DNA from: a bacterium | GTDB taxonomy: Bacteria > Pseudomonadota > Alphaproteobacteria > Rs-D84 > CACZYB01 | Reading direction: 5' to 3' | Assembly (NCBI GenBank): GCA_014803545.1 | Contig: JAAVBN010000020.1 | Location: forward strand, 1-47,115 | DNA length: 47,115 nt | Part shown: positions 14,639 through 23,886 of the stretch, piece after piece | How positions within the stretch are numbered: the first letter of the stretch is position 1 | How the letters are laid out: each line of letters opens with the position of its first letter | Notes under the pieces: model-generated | What the model was told of the DNA's origin: nothing | What the model saw: the letters and a program-made list of their open reading frames with translations, nothing else | The model's database searches: none | Program-made: the position numbers and the translations under genes

Positions 14639-15253
14639 ATGACAGGCTTATTTATCACATTTGAAGGTGGCGAAGGTGTGGGAAAAACTACACAATTAAA
14701 AATTATTGCTGATAAATTAAGGGAAAAGGGTTATAACGTAATCACAACCCGTGAACCTGGTGGCACAACACTTGGTGAAAAAATCCGTGAAATCCTTTTA
14801 AAGGGTGATATTGATAAAATGTCCCCAACAACAGAAGCCTTACTTTTTACGGCTGTTCGTCGCGACCATTTTGAACGAGTCATAAAACCAAATGTTGATG
14901 CTGGAAATATCGTCCTTTGTGATAGGTATATGGATACAACAAATGCTTACCAAGGATTCGCACACGGACTTACTATTGAAAAAATGGAAAAATTATATAA
15001 CCTTGCAATTGGTGATTTTAAACCTAATCTTACAATCATTTTTGATATAGATCCATCAAAATCTCATGGCAATTTAACGGAAATAAACCGATTTGAAAAA
15101 ATGGGAAATGATTGGCTTACAAAATCATTAAATGGTTTTCGTGAAGTTGCAAAGCTAAATCCCGACCGTTGCGTTCTTATGCCATCAGAAGGTAGTATAG
15201 AGGAAGTATCAAACCGCATTTTAAAAATATTAAACGAGAAATTAGGACTTTAA
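14639..15253 (+). CDS. tmk: Thymidylate kinase
   Basis: A 204-residue dTMP kinase: P-loop 'FEGGEGVGKTTQ' (residues 7-18), 'TREPGGT' substrate motif and 'CDRYMDTTNAYQG'. It makes dTDP for DNA synthesis. It starts 3 bases behind dacA and is followed by holB at 3 bases. The tmk-holB-tatD order is common in bacteria. Confidence 0.96.
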   Translation: MTGLFITFEGGEGVGKTTQLKIIADKLREKGYNVITTREPGGTTLGEKIREILLKGDIDKMSPTTEALLFTAVRRDHFERVIKPNVDAGNIVLCDRYMDTTNAYQGFAHGLTIEKMEKLYNLAIGDFKPNLTIIFDIDPSKSHGNLTEINRFEKMGNDWLTKSLNGFREVAKLNPDRCVLMPSEGSIEEVSNRILKILNEKLGL

Positions 15254-15256
15254 TTT

Positions 15257-16504
15257 ATGCCATTAAATGATGAAAAAATAGAGCAAACAAAGGAGCAATC
15301 TCCAAAAAATACAGCATTCCTTCTTTCTCATTCAAAGGAGGAAACAGAGTTTTTTAACGCTTTTAAATCTTCAAATCTTCATCATTCCTGGCTTATCACT
15401 GGACCAAAGGGTATTGGTAAAGCAACACTTGCCTATCGTATTGCAAGATATATTTTCTCGCTTTCAAATCCCGATCATTTGAAAAATCTTAATATAAAAA
15501 TTGATACTTCAACACCGATACTTGAAAACAATTTTTCTTATGAAGAGGAAGAGGAGGGTGATGATACAGAAGATATGGGATTTTTTGAAAGTGATTCTGT
15601 CGCTGTATCACAAACGTCACCAACAATAAACAAAGTTTCACTTGATAAATATGATACCTCGCCATTAAAACTTTCACCAACCCATCCTATATTTGAAAGA
15701 TTAAATGCAGGCGGACTTACCGATTTAATTATCATAGAAAGAGAGTATAGTGAAACCACAAAAAAATTAAAAACTGAAATTTCAGTTGAGCAAATAAGAA
15801 ACTTAAAGGAGTTTTTTTCCAAAACTTCATCAGAGGGTGGATACAAGGTGGCAATCATAGACTCGGTTGATGAAATGAATGCCAACAGCAAAAATGCCCT
15901 TCTTAAAATATTAGAGGAGGCACCAAAAAAATCTTTACTCCTTCTTATCTGCCATAATATAAATGGAATTTTACCAACAATAAAATCTCGTTGCCGTATT
16001 TTGAAATTATCTCCTATTGATAATGAAAATATGAAACTTTTATTAAGGGAAAATTTACCAAATATTACAGAAGCCGAAATCACAAAACTTATAAATATAA
16101 GTGGTGGAAGCATAGGTAATGCCATAAATATTTATAATAATAACGGCTTGGATTTGCAAAATAAAATTTTCACTATTATCCCAGAAATTTTTAATAAAAA
16201 AAGTACGGGTATTTTGGAAATTGCAAACCTCGTTTCAAATGAGGAAGTTTTTAAAATTTTTCAACATATAATTTTAAATTTCATATCAAATGCAATAAAA
16301 TATAAATCAAAAATCAAACTTGAAAATATTGATGAAGTTGAAAGAACATCCCTTGAAACAATTACAAACCATTATCAAAATATAAAAGCTTTGTTCACGA
16401 TTCGCGAAGGTTTATTAAATAATTTTAAATTATATCCATTATTAAATCTTGATATAACGGCCCTTATAATTTCAACATTTGAAAGGTTAAAAAATGTTTA
16501 TTGA
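15257..16504 (+). CDS. holB: DNA polymerase III delta' subunit
   Basis: A 415-residue clamp-loader protein. The AAA+ core shows 'GPKGIGKATLAYRIARYIF' and the sensor region 'NALLKILEEAPKKS' with SRC ('IKSRCRILKL'). An acidic insertion (about residues 92-135, EEEEEGDDTED) lies between the P-loop and the rest; an extension here is usual in alphaproteobacterial HolB. The Cys zinc module of DnaX is absent. It partners gamma/tau from dnaX in this window. It overlaps tatD by 11 bases. Confidence 0.9.
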   Translation: MPLNDEKIEQTKEQSPKNTAFLLSHSKEETEFFNAFKSSNLHHSWLITGPKGIGKATLAYRIARYIFSLSNPDHLKNLNIKIDTSTPILENNFSYEEEEEGDDTEDMGFFESDSVAVSQTSPTINKVSLDKYDTSPLKLSPTHPIFERLNAGGLTDLIIIEREYSETTKKLKTEISVEQIRNLKEFFSKTSSEGGYKVAIIDSVDEMNANSKNALLKILEEAPKKSLLLLICHNINGILPTIKSRCRILKLSPIDNENMKLLLRENLPNITEAEITKLINISGGSIGNAINIYNNNGLDLQNKIFTIIPEIFNKKSTGILEIANLVSNEEVFKIFQHIILNFISNAIKYKSKIKLENIDEVERTSLETITNHYQNIKALFTIREGLLNNFKLYPLLNLDITALIISTFERLKNVY

Positions 16505-17273
16505 TAGCCATTGCCATCTTGATTTTTATGAAAAAGAAGAGCTTCCTGAAATTTTAAACCGTGCAGAAAAAACAAATGTTAAATATATGCTTAACGCCTG
16601 TGCATCAAAAAATAGTTTTGATAAAATTCTTAAAATTATAGCTGATTATAAAAATGTTTTCGGAGCAATTGGCATTCACCCTCACGAGGCAGAGGATATG
16701 GGTTCCCCAATCTCAGAGGACGAATTACTCCTTTATATAAATAAGTCAAAAAAAATTATTGCAATTGGTGAAACTGGACTTGACTATTCCCGTGAAAATA
16801 TCAACAAAGATATTCAAATGGAGAATCTTTATAATCATATAGTAGTAGCACAAAAAACGGATCTCCCACTTATTATTCACAATCGTGATTCAAATGAGGA
16901 TATGATAAATATTTTAACAGAAGGTATGAAGAAATCCCCATTCAAATGTATTATTCATTGCTTTACCGCTGATGAGTATATGGCAAAAAAAATGTTGGAT
17001 TTGGATTTTTTTATTTCTGCATCAGGAATCACAACATTTAAAAATTCAATTCCTTTACAAGAGGTTTTCAAAAATGTTGTCCCTTTACAGAAAATGTTAA
17101 TTGAAACCGACAGCCCATATCTTGCTCCAGTCCCATACAGAGGAAGCCAAAATGAACCGTCCTTTGTGGTGGAGGTTGCAAAGAAACTTAGCTTACTTAA
17201 AAACATATCAACCGAAGATATTGGAAATATTACAAGCAATAATTTTAAAACTTTATTTGATTTGGATATTTAA
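16494..17273 (+). CDS. tatD: TatD-family metal-dependent deoxyribonuclease
   Basis: 259 residues with the family's metal ligands: 'FIDSHCHLDF' (residues 2-11), 'GIHPHEAED', 'IGETGLDY', 'PLIIHNRDS', 'IIHCFTA' and 'IETDSPYLAPVPYRG'. TatD proteins are Mg-dependent 3'-5' nucleases with quality-control roles. The start codon lies inside holB, so translation is probably coupled. It overlaps the end of murJ by 4 bases on the other strand. Confidence 0.93.
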   Translation: MFIDSHCHLDFYEKEELPEILNRAEKTNVKYMLNACASKNSFDKILKIIADYKNVFGAIGIHPHEAEDMGSPISEDELLLYINKSKKIIAIGETGLDYSRENINKDIQMENLYNHIVVAQKTDLPLIIHNRDSNEDMINILTEGMKKSPFKCIIHCFTADEYMAKKMLDLDFFISASGITTFKNSIPLQEVFKNVVPLQKMLIETDSPYLAPVPYRGSQNEPSFVVEVAKKLSLLKNISTEDIGNITSNNFKTLFDLDI

Positions 17274-18823
17274 CTTTTCTTTATATAACTTTTTATTATT
17301 TTGAAATCTAACACCCTAAATACAAAAAGCGATATAAAGTAAAATCCCATTCCAAAAGTAATAAGCAACATCAACATAATAATCCTAATAAACAAATTAT
17401 AAACAGCAATATCCGCCATAATTCCAATGCTTCCAAAATACACAATTATTCCCATTGCAACGGAAAGAACAAATATTTTGATAATATCCTTTAAAATCTT
17501 TTTATAAATGTGCATAAAATCTTTGATATGACTTATATAATAAAGTATCAAAAAATTAATCCAATTAGAAATACTAATCGCTAATACAACCCCAATATAA
17601 CTAAACATAGAAGTCAAAGTTATCGTAAGGAAAAGATTAAATAAAAGACTTATCCCCGCAATAATCATAGGAGTTTTAGTATCCTTTCTTGCATAAAAAA
17701 TATTTGAATAAAGCTTTGTATATACAAGAGCAGGCAAACTTAAACAAAGTATTTGTAAAATTTGTGCAGTCGCATAAGTATCAGATGCCTTAAAAAGTCC
17801 TCTTTCAAAAAATATTTGAATAATAGGATAGCTTACCGCAATCATTCCAATTGCACAAGGTATAACAAGAATGCTCGCCATTTTCATAGAGTTATTAAAA
17901 ATAAGTTGCATTTTATTAAAACGATTTCCCTTCATTTCTTTTGAAAGACTTGGAAGAAGAACCGTTGCAATTGCAATACCAATTACACCAAGAGGAAGTT
18001 GATTAAGTCTGTCCGCATAATAAATCCACGACACCGCCCCATTTATAGGAGTTGCAAAAATACTTGCTATCATAATATTAAGATGGTAAATTCCTGCCCC
18101 CATAATTCCAGGTCCAATTTTTTTGAAAAATTGTTTTACTGCTGGCGTTATATTTATTTCAAATGAAATAATTCCAAATCCATAATTTTTTGCAATCCAA
18201 AAAAGCCAAACCAGTTGTATTATTCCAGATGCAAACACACCCCATGATACCGCATACGCAGCATTTGGAAAAAAGTTTGCAAATAAAAGAAGTGTCATCA
18301 CAATACACACATTTAAAATAATCGGTGTGCTTGCATAAGGTTTAAAATTCCCAAGTGTATTTAAAATACTTCCGAAAAAGGAGGTAAGTGCAATAAAAAA
18401 TAAAAATGGAAAAGTTATTTTTGAAAGACTTACAGCCAATTCAAATTTATCCAAATTTTTTGAAAACCCAGGTGCAAATATTTGAACTACCTGAGGCATA
18501 AATATTTCACAAATCAAAGTAAAAATCAAAAGTATGTAAAATAACAAAGAAAATATAGATTTGCAAAAATTTTTCGCCTTTTCCTTTCCTTCACCATATA
18601 AAATTCCTGAAAATATAGGAATGAATGCAGAATTAAAAGCGCCTTCTGCAAAAATACTTCTAAATAAATTAGGAATCCTAAATGCAACAAAAAAACAATC
18701 AGAAAGTTTTCCTGCACCAAGATATTTTGCCATAACTAAATCACGAATAAGCCCACTTATCCTACTTAAAAAAGTAAGCCCTCCAACCGCAACAGTATTT
18801 TTTAAAAACTTTTTATTTAACAT
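17270..18823 (-). CDS. murJ: Lipid II flippase MurJ (MviN)
   Basis: A 517-residue polytopic membrane protein with about 14 helices. The N-terminus 'VGGLTFLSRISGLIRDLVMAKYLGAG' and 'SDCFFVAFRIPNLFRSIFAEGAFNSAFIP' are diagnostic of MurJ. It moves lipid II across the inner membrane, the step after MurG in this window's dcw cluster. It stands alone on the minus strand between tatD and bamD. Length is normal. Confidence 0.96.
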   Translation of the reverse strand: MLNKKFLKNTVAVGGLTFLSRISGLIRDLVMAKYLGAGKLSDCFFVAFRIPNLFRSIFAEGAFNSAFIPIFSGILYGEGKEKAKNFCKSIFSLLFYILLIFTLICEIFMPQVVQIFAPGFSKNLDKFELAVSLSKITFPFLFFIALTSFFGSILNTLGNFKPYASTPIILNVCIVMTLLLFANFFPNAAYAVSWGVFASGIIQLVWLFWIAKNYGFGIISFEINITPAVKQFFKKIGPGIMGAGIYHLNIMIASIFATPINGAVSWIYYADRLNQLPLGVIGIAIATVLLPSLSKEMKGNRFNKMQLIFNNSMKMASILVIPCAIGMIAVSYPIIQIFFERGLFKASDTYATAQILQILCLSLPALVYTKLYSNIFYARKDTKTPMIIAGISLLFNLFLTITLTSMFSYIGVVLAISISNWINFLILYYISHIKDFMHIYKKILKDIIKIFVLSVAMGIIVYFGSIGIMADIAVYNLFIRIIMLMLLITFGMGFYFISLFVFRVLDFKIIKSYIKKS

Positions 18824-18905
18824 TTGATAAAAAATCCTTTATTTACTAAAACTTATATTATATCATAAAATATAATAAATTGATAGGCAATATAAAAGAG
18901 GAAAA

Positions 18906-19661
18906 ATGAGAAAATTTTTATATATAACTTTAATGTGCATAATATCAGCTTGTGCAAGTAATAATAAAAAGGATTATTCTACATTATCGGATAAGGAAAT
19001 TTACGATTCGGCAATAAAAAATATAAATAATCAGGACAATATTTCCGCACTAAGCGAGCTAAACCAAATTGAATATAACCACCCATATTCATCACTTGTC
19101 CCAAATTCCTGGGTGCTAACTGGATACACATATTACAAGGATAAAAAGTATCCTGAGGCGATAGAGGCTTTTGAAAAACTTATCAAATACCAACCAAATC
19201 ATAAGGATGTCCCTTATGCAATGTATATGATTGCAATATGCTATTATGATCAAATTTCTCCAATATCAAGGGATCAAAAAATGACTGAACAAGCTCTTAT
19301 CCAAATGGAAAAATTAAAAACAGCATTCCCAGATTCTAAATATACAAAGGATATTCTTCCAAAAATCCGTATTGCAAAAAATAATTTGGCGGCAAAGGAA
19401 ATGTATATCGCAAAAAATCTTATGAAAAAGAAAAATATAATAGCAGCCCTTAACCGACTTCAAACAATAATTGCAAAATATGATACAACTTTGTTTGTGG
19501 AGGAGGCTTTGTATCGCACAGTTGAAATTTATCTTATTTTAAAAGAGCCAGAGGACGCAAACAATATGCTCCGCTTGTTGGAATATAATTATCCAAATTC
19601 AAATTGGACCACATCGGCAAGGAATTTAATTAAGTCATATAATGAAAAAGAAAATAAATAA
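18906..19661 (+). CDS. bamD: Outer-membrane assembly lipoprotein BamD
   Basis: 251 residues: lipoprotein signal with lipobox ISAC (Cys16), then five TPR-like helical repeats ('NSWVLTGYTYYKDKKYPEAIEAFEKLIKYQPNH' and similar). BamD is the essential lipoprotein of the BAM complex that inserts beta-barrel proteins. AGAGGAAAA precedes the ATG. Normal length. A hairpin palindrome without a T run (19664-19682) follows. Confidence 0.92.
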   Translation: MRKFLYITLMCIISACASNNKKDYSTLSDKEIYDSAIKNINNQDNISALSELNQIEYNHPYSSLVPNSWVLTGYTYYKDKKYPEAIEAFEKLIKYQPNHKDVPYAMYMIAICYYDQISPISRDQKMTEQALIQMEKLKTAFPDSKYTKDILPKIRIAKNNLAAKEMYIAKNLMKKKNIIAALNRLQTIIAKYDTTLFVEEALYRTVEIYLILKEPEDANNMLRLLEYNYPNSNWTTSARNLIKSYNEKENK

Positions 19662-19710
19662 TCTCTTTTCTTTAAAGAAAAGCAAAAGCTATAATATAAA
19701 AATTATTTTG

Positions 19711-19739
19711 TTGACAAAATTGTAAAATTAGTTTAAATT
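19711..19739 (+). promoter_or_regulatory. Promoter of the membrane-anchored gene
   Basis: TTGACA, 17-base spacer, TAAATT, 33 bases ahead of the ATG at 19772. Confidence 0.65.
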
Positions 19740-19771
19740 ATATCTAATAGTTAATTAAAAAGGGATTAAAA

Positions 19772-20950
19772 ATGTCAATAAACAAAGAAAAATCAATGAA
19801 TTATATACTAAGTGCTATTGTGCTTTGCATTGCGATTTTTATTATAAATAAGCTTGCTTTTAAATTTTGGCGATTTGATATTTTCAATTTAAAGCATTAC
19901 AGCTATTTTGCTAAATATGTAATAAGTGGTAGAATTTTAAAATCTCCTAAATACCTTGCTTTTTTAAGTGTTATTATTGGAAGTATTTTAATCACCTATA
20001 TCTTTATTATAGAATCCCTTCAATTTGATTTTAAAAAATACTTTGCAAAAGAAGATAAAAAGCAAGATGTTCCCGTTAAAGAAGAGGTAAAAGAGGTTGT
20101 AAAAGAAGAAGAAAATACCCCTGTTAAAAATATAGAAGATGAAAGAATTACTCGTTATAATATTTACAATAATCCTGAACGTATAAGTGAGGCAGATATT
20201 GTTCGTGAAACTCCTCAACCTAAACATATTATTGAGGAAGAACCTGCCCCTTCAAATGCTATTGATGAAGAAAAAGAGCGTGAAAAACTTCAATCAAAGA
20301 TAAAGGAAGTTATGGAACGTCTTAAAAATAAAAACTCAGATGAAGAGGAGAAAACCGAAAAAAGAATCTTAACTCCTGCTCAATTTGATACAGTTAAGAA
20401 AGAATCTGATATGAATTTCAAAAATATAACTTCTGAACAAAATGAAATAATGGAAGGAATCCTTGTCGGTGCTGGATTTAAATTATTAAGTGAAATAAGA
20501 ATTGGTAAAACTGGAATTGACTACCTTGGAGTATCAAAATCTGGAATTTCCATAATACAACTTGATACAACCAATGGAAATTGGATGGCATCAGAAGATG
20601 ATGTAGGCAACATTATGCCTGTATGGTTTTCAGAGGATAAACAAAAGATTTCTCCTGTTGCAAGAGCAATAGAGGCGAGAAACATTGTTTCTGATTTAAT
20701 AAAGGGAAAAGTTGATTTGCCTGTGAAATCTTATGTCTGTCTTGCAAACAGTGGCATTATGAATTATTTTGATATATCCGATAAATGGGATGAAGATGGA
20801 ATTGAGGTTTTAAAGCTTCCTTCAAATTCTTCATTTGAGGATATAGATAATATTAATGAAAAATTTACTCCATCAAGTGAGGAAGAAATTGATGAAGAAA
20901 CAATGAATAAATTAATTGAAATATTGGAAAAAGCAGAGCTTCCAGAATAA
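19772..20950 (+). CDS. Membrane-anchored protein with nuclease-like (NERD/Mrr-type?) C-terminal domain
   Basis: I do not firmly recognise this 392-residue protein. Two transmembrane helices (about residues 9-28 and 64-85) are followed by a long acidic, Glu/Lys-rich linker (about 95-200) and a globular C-terminal domain. That domain's core, 'GAGFKLLSEIRIGKTGIDYLGVSKSGISIIQLDTTNGNW', has the order of a NERD or Mrr-like nuclease fold (D, then hydrophobic-x-E/Q-x-K, then GxW). However, the expected E-x-K is QLD, so catalysis is doubtful. The gene lies between bamD and accB and has its own promoter. Confidence 0.6.
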   Translation: MSINKEKSMNYILSAIVLCIAIFIINKLAFKFWRFDIFNLKHYSYFAKYVISGRILKSPKYLAFLSVIIGSILITYIFIIESLQFDFKKYFAKEDKKQDVPVKEEVKEVVKEEENTPVKNIEDERITRYNIYNNPERISEADIVRETPQPKHIIEEEPAPSNAIDEEKEREKLQSKIKEVMERLKNKNSDEEEKTEKRILTPAQFDTVKKESDMNFKNITSEQNEIMEGILVGAGFKLLSEIRIGKTGIDYLGVSKSGISIIQLDTTNGNWMASEDDVGNIMPVWFSEDKQKISPVARAIEARNIVSDLIKGKVDLPVKSYVCLANSGIMNYFDISDKWDEDGIEVLKLPSNSSFEDIDNINEKFTPSSEEEIDEETMNKLIEILEKAELPE

Positions 20951-21090
20951 TTTTTCATAAGTAAACTGTCCTATTTATATACAAATTTAGAATTGTAAAT
21001 AATCTTTCTTTACTTTTTCTAATTTATTTTATATATTTATATGCATGTATTTTTTTATATAACAAAATTTAACAAACAAAGGAAATATAA

Positions 21091-21546
21091 ATGTTTAAAA
21101 AAAGAAAAGATATAAATGAACTTGTAAACGAACTTGTTGGATTATTAAATCAACACAATCTTTCTGAAATTGAATACGAAAGAAATGGTTCAAGAATTAA
21201 AATTTCAAATTCAAAAGGTGGAGCAATCATTGCTGGTGGAGTAGTTCCTTCATCAAATGCTTCTGTTTCTGCTCCTTCTTCAAATGTATCTGCTCCTGCA
21301 AAGGAAGATTATTCAAATGCATTAAAATCACCTATGGTTGGTGTTGTTTATATGGCTCCAGAACCAAATGCTAAACCATTTGTTGTAGAAGGACAATCAG
21401 TTAAAAAAGGTGATACCCTTTGCTTAATTGAAGCAATGAAAACTTTCAATCCTGTAAAGGCAACAGCAGATGGTGTTGTTAAAAAAATCCTTATTAAAAA
21501 TTCTGAAACTGTTGAATATGAACAACCTTTATTCGTAATTGAATAG
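21091..21546 (+). CDS. accB: Biotin carboxyl carrier protein of acetyl-CoA carboxylase
   Basis: 151 residues: an N-terminal domain, an Ala/Ser/Pro-rich hinge (about 50-75) and the biotinyl domain with the attachment lysine in 'CLIEAMKTFNPV'. The usual motif is EAMKMMN; TFN is a mild variant. It carries CO2-biotin for malonyl-CoA formation. It is followed at 12 bases by accC, the standard pair. Confidence 0.95.
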   Translation: MFKKRKDINELVNELVGLLNQHNLSEIEYERNGSRIKISNSKGGAIIAGGVVPSSNASVSAPSSNVSAPAKEDYSNALKSPMVGVVYMAPEPNAKPFVVEGQSVKKGDTLCLIEAMKTFNPVKATADGVVKKILIKNSETVEYEQPLFVIE

Positions 21547-21558
21547 GAAAGGAACATT

Positions 21559-22980
21559 ATGTTTAAGAAAATCTTAATCGCAAATCGTGGAGAGATTGCC
21601 CTTCGCATAATTCGTGCTTGTCGCGAAATGGGTATTAAAACCGTAGCTGTTCATTCTACTGCTGATGTTGATGCTATGTATGTAAAAATGGCAGATGAAT
21701 CTGTTTGTATTGGACCTGCTTCCTCTGCGGAATCATACCTTAATAAATCAGCAATTATTTCTGCGGCGGTGGTAACCAATGCGGATGCGGTTCACCCTGG
21801 ATACGGTTTCTTATCTGAAAATGCCGAATTTGCTGAAATGTTAGAGGCTCACGGTATTGAATTTATCGGACCTACACCTGAACACATCAAAAAAATGGGT
21901 GATAAGGTTGAGGCAAAAAGAACTGCCATAGAATCAGGTATTCCAGTTGTCCCAGGAAGTGATGGTGCTTTGGATAATATAAACGATGCAATTAAAACTG
22001 CAAAAAAAATTGGGTATCCAGTTATTATAAAGGCTGCTTCTGGTGGTGGTGGTCGTGGTATGAAAATCGCCTTTAATGAAGACGAATTGAAAGCTCAATA
22101 CCCTATTGCAAAGGCCGAGGCAAAATCAGCTTTCGGTGATGAACGTGTTTATATGGAAAAATATCTTGTAAATCCAAAACACATTGAAATTCAAGTTTTA
22201 GGAGATAAGTTTGGTAATGTTGTAACCCTTGGTGAACGTGATTGTTCTTGCCAAAGAAAGAATCAAAAACTTATTGAAGAAGCTCCTGCAACAATACTTA
22301 CCAAAAAAGAAAGCACTGATATACAAGCAATTGTCAGAAATGCTATGGCAAAAATGGGTTATCGTGGTGTTGGAACTATTGAGTTTTTATTTGAAAATGG
22401 CAAGTTCTATTTTATGGAAATGAATACTCGTCTTCAAGTTGAACATCCTGTTACTGAACAAGTTTTCGGTGTTGATTTAGTTCGTGAACAAATTCGTGTT
22501 GCACAAGGTGAAAAACTTGGCTTTACTCAAGAAGATATAAAACCAAATGGTCATGCGATTGAATGTCGTATTAATGCCGAAGATCCAGAAACATTTATAC
22601 CTTTCCCTGGAACTGTGAAATATTATCATGCCCCAGGTGGACTTGGTGTTCGTGTTGACAGTGGCCTTTACAGCGGATATAAAATTCCATCATGTTATGA
22701 CAGTATGATTGCGAAAATCATTGTATTTGCTCCTACAAGAAAGGATGCAATTATAAGAATGCATCATGCTTTAAATGAGTTTGTTATTGATGGAGTAAAA
22801 ACTTCTATTCCTTTATCACAAAAAATTCTTGCACAAGAGGATTTTAAGAAGGGAACTTATCCAATTCATTGGTTAGAGGATTTTATTAAATCTGAAAGGG
22901 CTGAAAAAGAAGAAGCTGAAAACCAAGAGGAAAAAAAGGAAGTTAAAAAATCCAAAACAAAATCAAAAAAGAAAAAATAA
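21559..22980 (+). CDS. accC: Acetyl-CoA carboxylase biotin carboxylase subunit
   Basis: 473 residues: N-terminal 'ILIANRGEIALRIIRACREMGI', ATP-grasp 'KAASGGGGRGMK', 'FMEMNTRLQVEHPVTEQ' and the C-terminal carboxylase domain. It uses ATP and bicarbonate to carboxylate biotin on AccB. The last 25 residues are a Lys/Glu-rich tail (KKEVKKSKTKSKKKK) beyond the normal end, of unknown use. Good ribosome site. Strong terminator follows. Confidence 0.97.
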   Translation: MFKKILIANRGEIALRIIRACREMGIKTVAVHSTADVDAMYVKMADESVCIGPASSAESYLNKSAIISAAVVTNADAVHPGYGFLSENAEFAEMLEAHGIEFIGPTPEHIKKMGDKVEAKRTAIESGIPVVPGSDGALDNINDAIKTAKKIGYPVIIKAASGGGGRGMKIAFNEDELKAQYPIAKAEAKSAFGDERVYMEKYLVNPKHIEIQVLGDKFGNVVTLGERDCSCQRKNQKLIEEAPATILTKKESTDIQAIVRNAMAKMGYRGVGTIEFLFENGKFYFMEMNTRLQVEHPVTEQVFGVDLVREQIRVAQGEKLGFTQEDIKPNGHAIECRINAEDPETFIPFPGTVKYYHAPGGLGVRVDSGLYSGYKIPSCYDSMIAKIIVFAPTRKDAIIRMHHALNEFVIDGVKTSIPLSQKILAQEDFKKGTYPIHWLEDFIKSERAEKEEAENQEEKKEVKKSKTKSKKKK

Positions 22981-22982
22981 AA

Positions 22983-23013
22983 ACTCCCCTCCAATCAGAG
23001 GGGAATTTTTTTA
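22983..23013. terminator. Bidirectional terminator after accC
   Basis: TCCCCTC/GAGGGGA stem (22985-22991, 22998-23004) followed by T8 on the plus strand and by an A-run complement on the minus strand; it can end both accC and the convergent unknown gene. Confidence 0.85.
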
Positions 23014-23370
23014 TTTTTGGTTTGCTTTTTGAATTAAATTAAGGTTTAAGTCAATAACATTTTTATTTGCATAAATTATATAATCTGGATTAAATTCTTC
23101 ATTTGGATATATCACTGTATATCTGCCTAAATTTTCGGTATCTTTACTTATAAAAGTTCTTCCTTTTACATCTATTAAATCATGACTTTTTACCTTAACT
23201 GAATCAACTTTAAATTGAAATATATGAGAGGCGAAAAGATGTTTTCTAACTATGTCTTTAATTTCATCTTTGTCAGTTGTCTTTTTTTTAATAGTTCTTT
23301 CAATAGAACCACTATTAAAATGATGAGTTTCTTTAAATGTTATATCATAAAGTTTTTTATTTTTTTTCAA
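23011..23370 (-). CDS. Unknown small protein
   Basis: I do not recognise it. The frame is open from 23433, but the part before 23387 overlaps the end of the upstream gene. A TTG at 23370 with AGGA upstream gives 119 residues and a 16-base gap, which I prefer. The product is Lys-rich and soluble ('HHFNSGSIERTIKKKT', 'YTVIYPNEEFNPDYIIYANKN'). Probably cotranscribed with the membrane protein gene upstream. Confidence 0.55.
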   Translation of the reverse strand: MKKNKKLYDITFKETHHFNSGSIERTIKKKTTDKDEIKDIVRKHLFASHIFQFKVDSVKVKSHDLIDVKGRTFISKDTENLGRYTVIYPNEEFNPDYIIYANKNVIDLNLNLIQKANQK

Positions 23371-23386
23371 TTCTTTTATCCTTTTT

Positions 23387-23767
23387 TTATCTTTTCCTAA
23401 CAATAAAGTCGTCAATTTGATAGATGCTTTCAAGGTTTAAATTTTTACCTTTAAGATTTTTAAATTGAATCCTTGAACCTTCTTTCATATTTTCAGTATA
23501 TGGAACATATTTTCCTTTTTTACTTATTTTTATTACTTTTTCAATAGTATCTTTGTTGCCGTCGGTATCTATTGAAAATGTATATGCCCCGTTTGTTTCG
23601 TTTTTTTCAACCACTGTTCCAGTAGTTAAAGGTAATTCATTATATCTTTTTTCTTCTTCGTTATAGTCAAGTATAGCCTTTCTTAATGGTAAACCTATCA
23701 ACATTACACTAATAATTAATGTTGCTATCGGTCCAAATGTATCTAGATATATTCCATCTATTTTCAT
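23387..23767 (-). CDS. Small single-helix membrane protein (paralogue 1)
   Basis: 126 residues: one N-terminal membrane helix (about residues 8-26), then a soluble domain with 'YNELPLTTGTVVEKNE' and 'IDTDGNKDTIEKVIKI'. It is clearly paralogous to the product of 25076-25450, which lies on the other side of gapA and on the other strand (shared 'ELP-TTGTVVEK', 'DTDGNKDTIEK', 'IYQI-DF-V--R'). The shape resembles DUF3592-like proteins (membrane helix plus a beta domain beginning TxGxV), but I am not certain. Function unknown. Confidence 0.65.
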   Translation of the reverse strand: MKIDGIYLDTFGPIATLIISVMLIGLPLRKAILDYNEEEKRYNELPLTTGTVVEKNETNGAYTFSIDTDGNKDTIEKVIKISKKGKYVPYTENMKEGSRIQFKNLKGKNLNLESIYQIDDFIVRKR

Positions 23768-23841
23768 TTTAATTTCCTTTTTTCATTTGTGTTTTATATT
23801 ATAAACAAAAAGAAACAACAGTCAATATAAATTAAGGGAAT

Positions 23842-23868
23842 AAAAAAAAGCCCTCCGAAGAGGGCTCT
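23842..23868 (-). terminator. gapA terminator
   Basis: AGCCCTC/GAGGGCT stem (23849-23855, 23860-23866) followed on the minus strand by eight T's. Confidence 0.88.
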
Positions 23869-23886
23869 TTAAGATATTTCAAGCAA

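Noticed and set aside
19664..19682. Palindrome behind bamD as a terminator
   Set aside because: AT-only stem without a following T run; too weak to call.
23011..23433. Full 140-residue version of the unknown gene starting at 23433
   Set aside because: The first 16 codons overlap the upstream gene and have no ribosome site; the TTG at 23370 is better placed.
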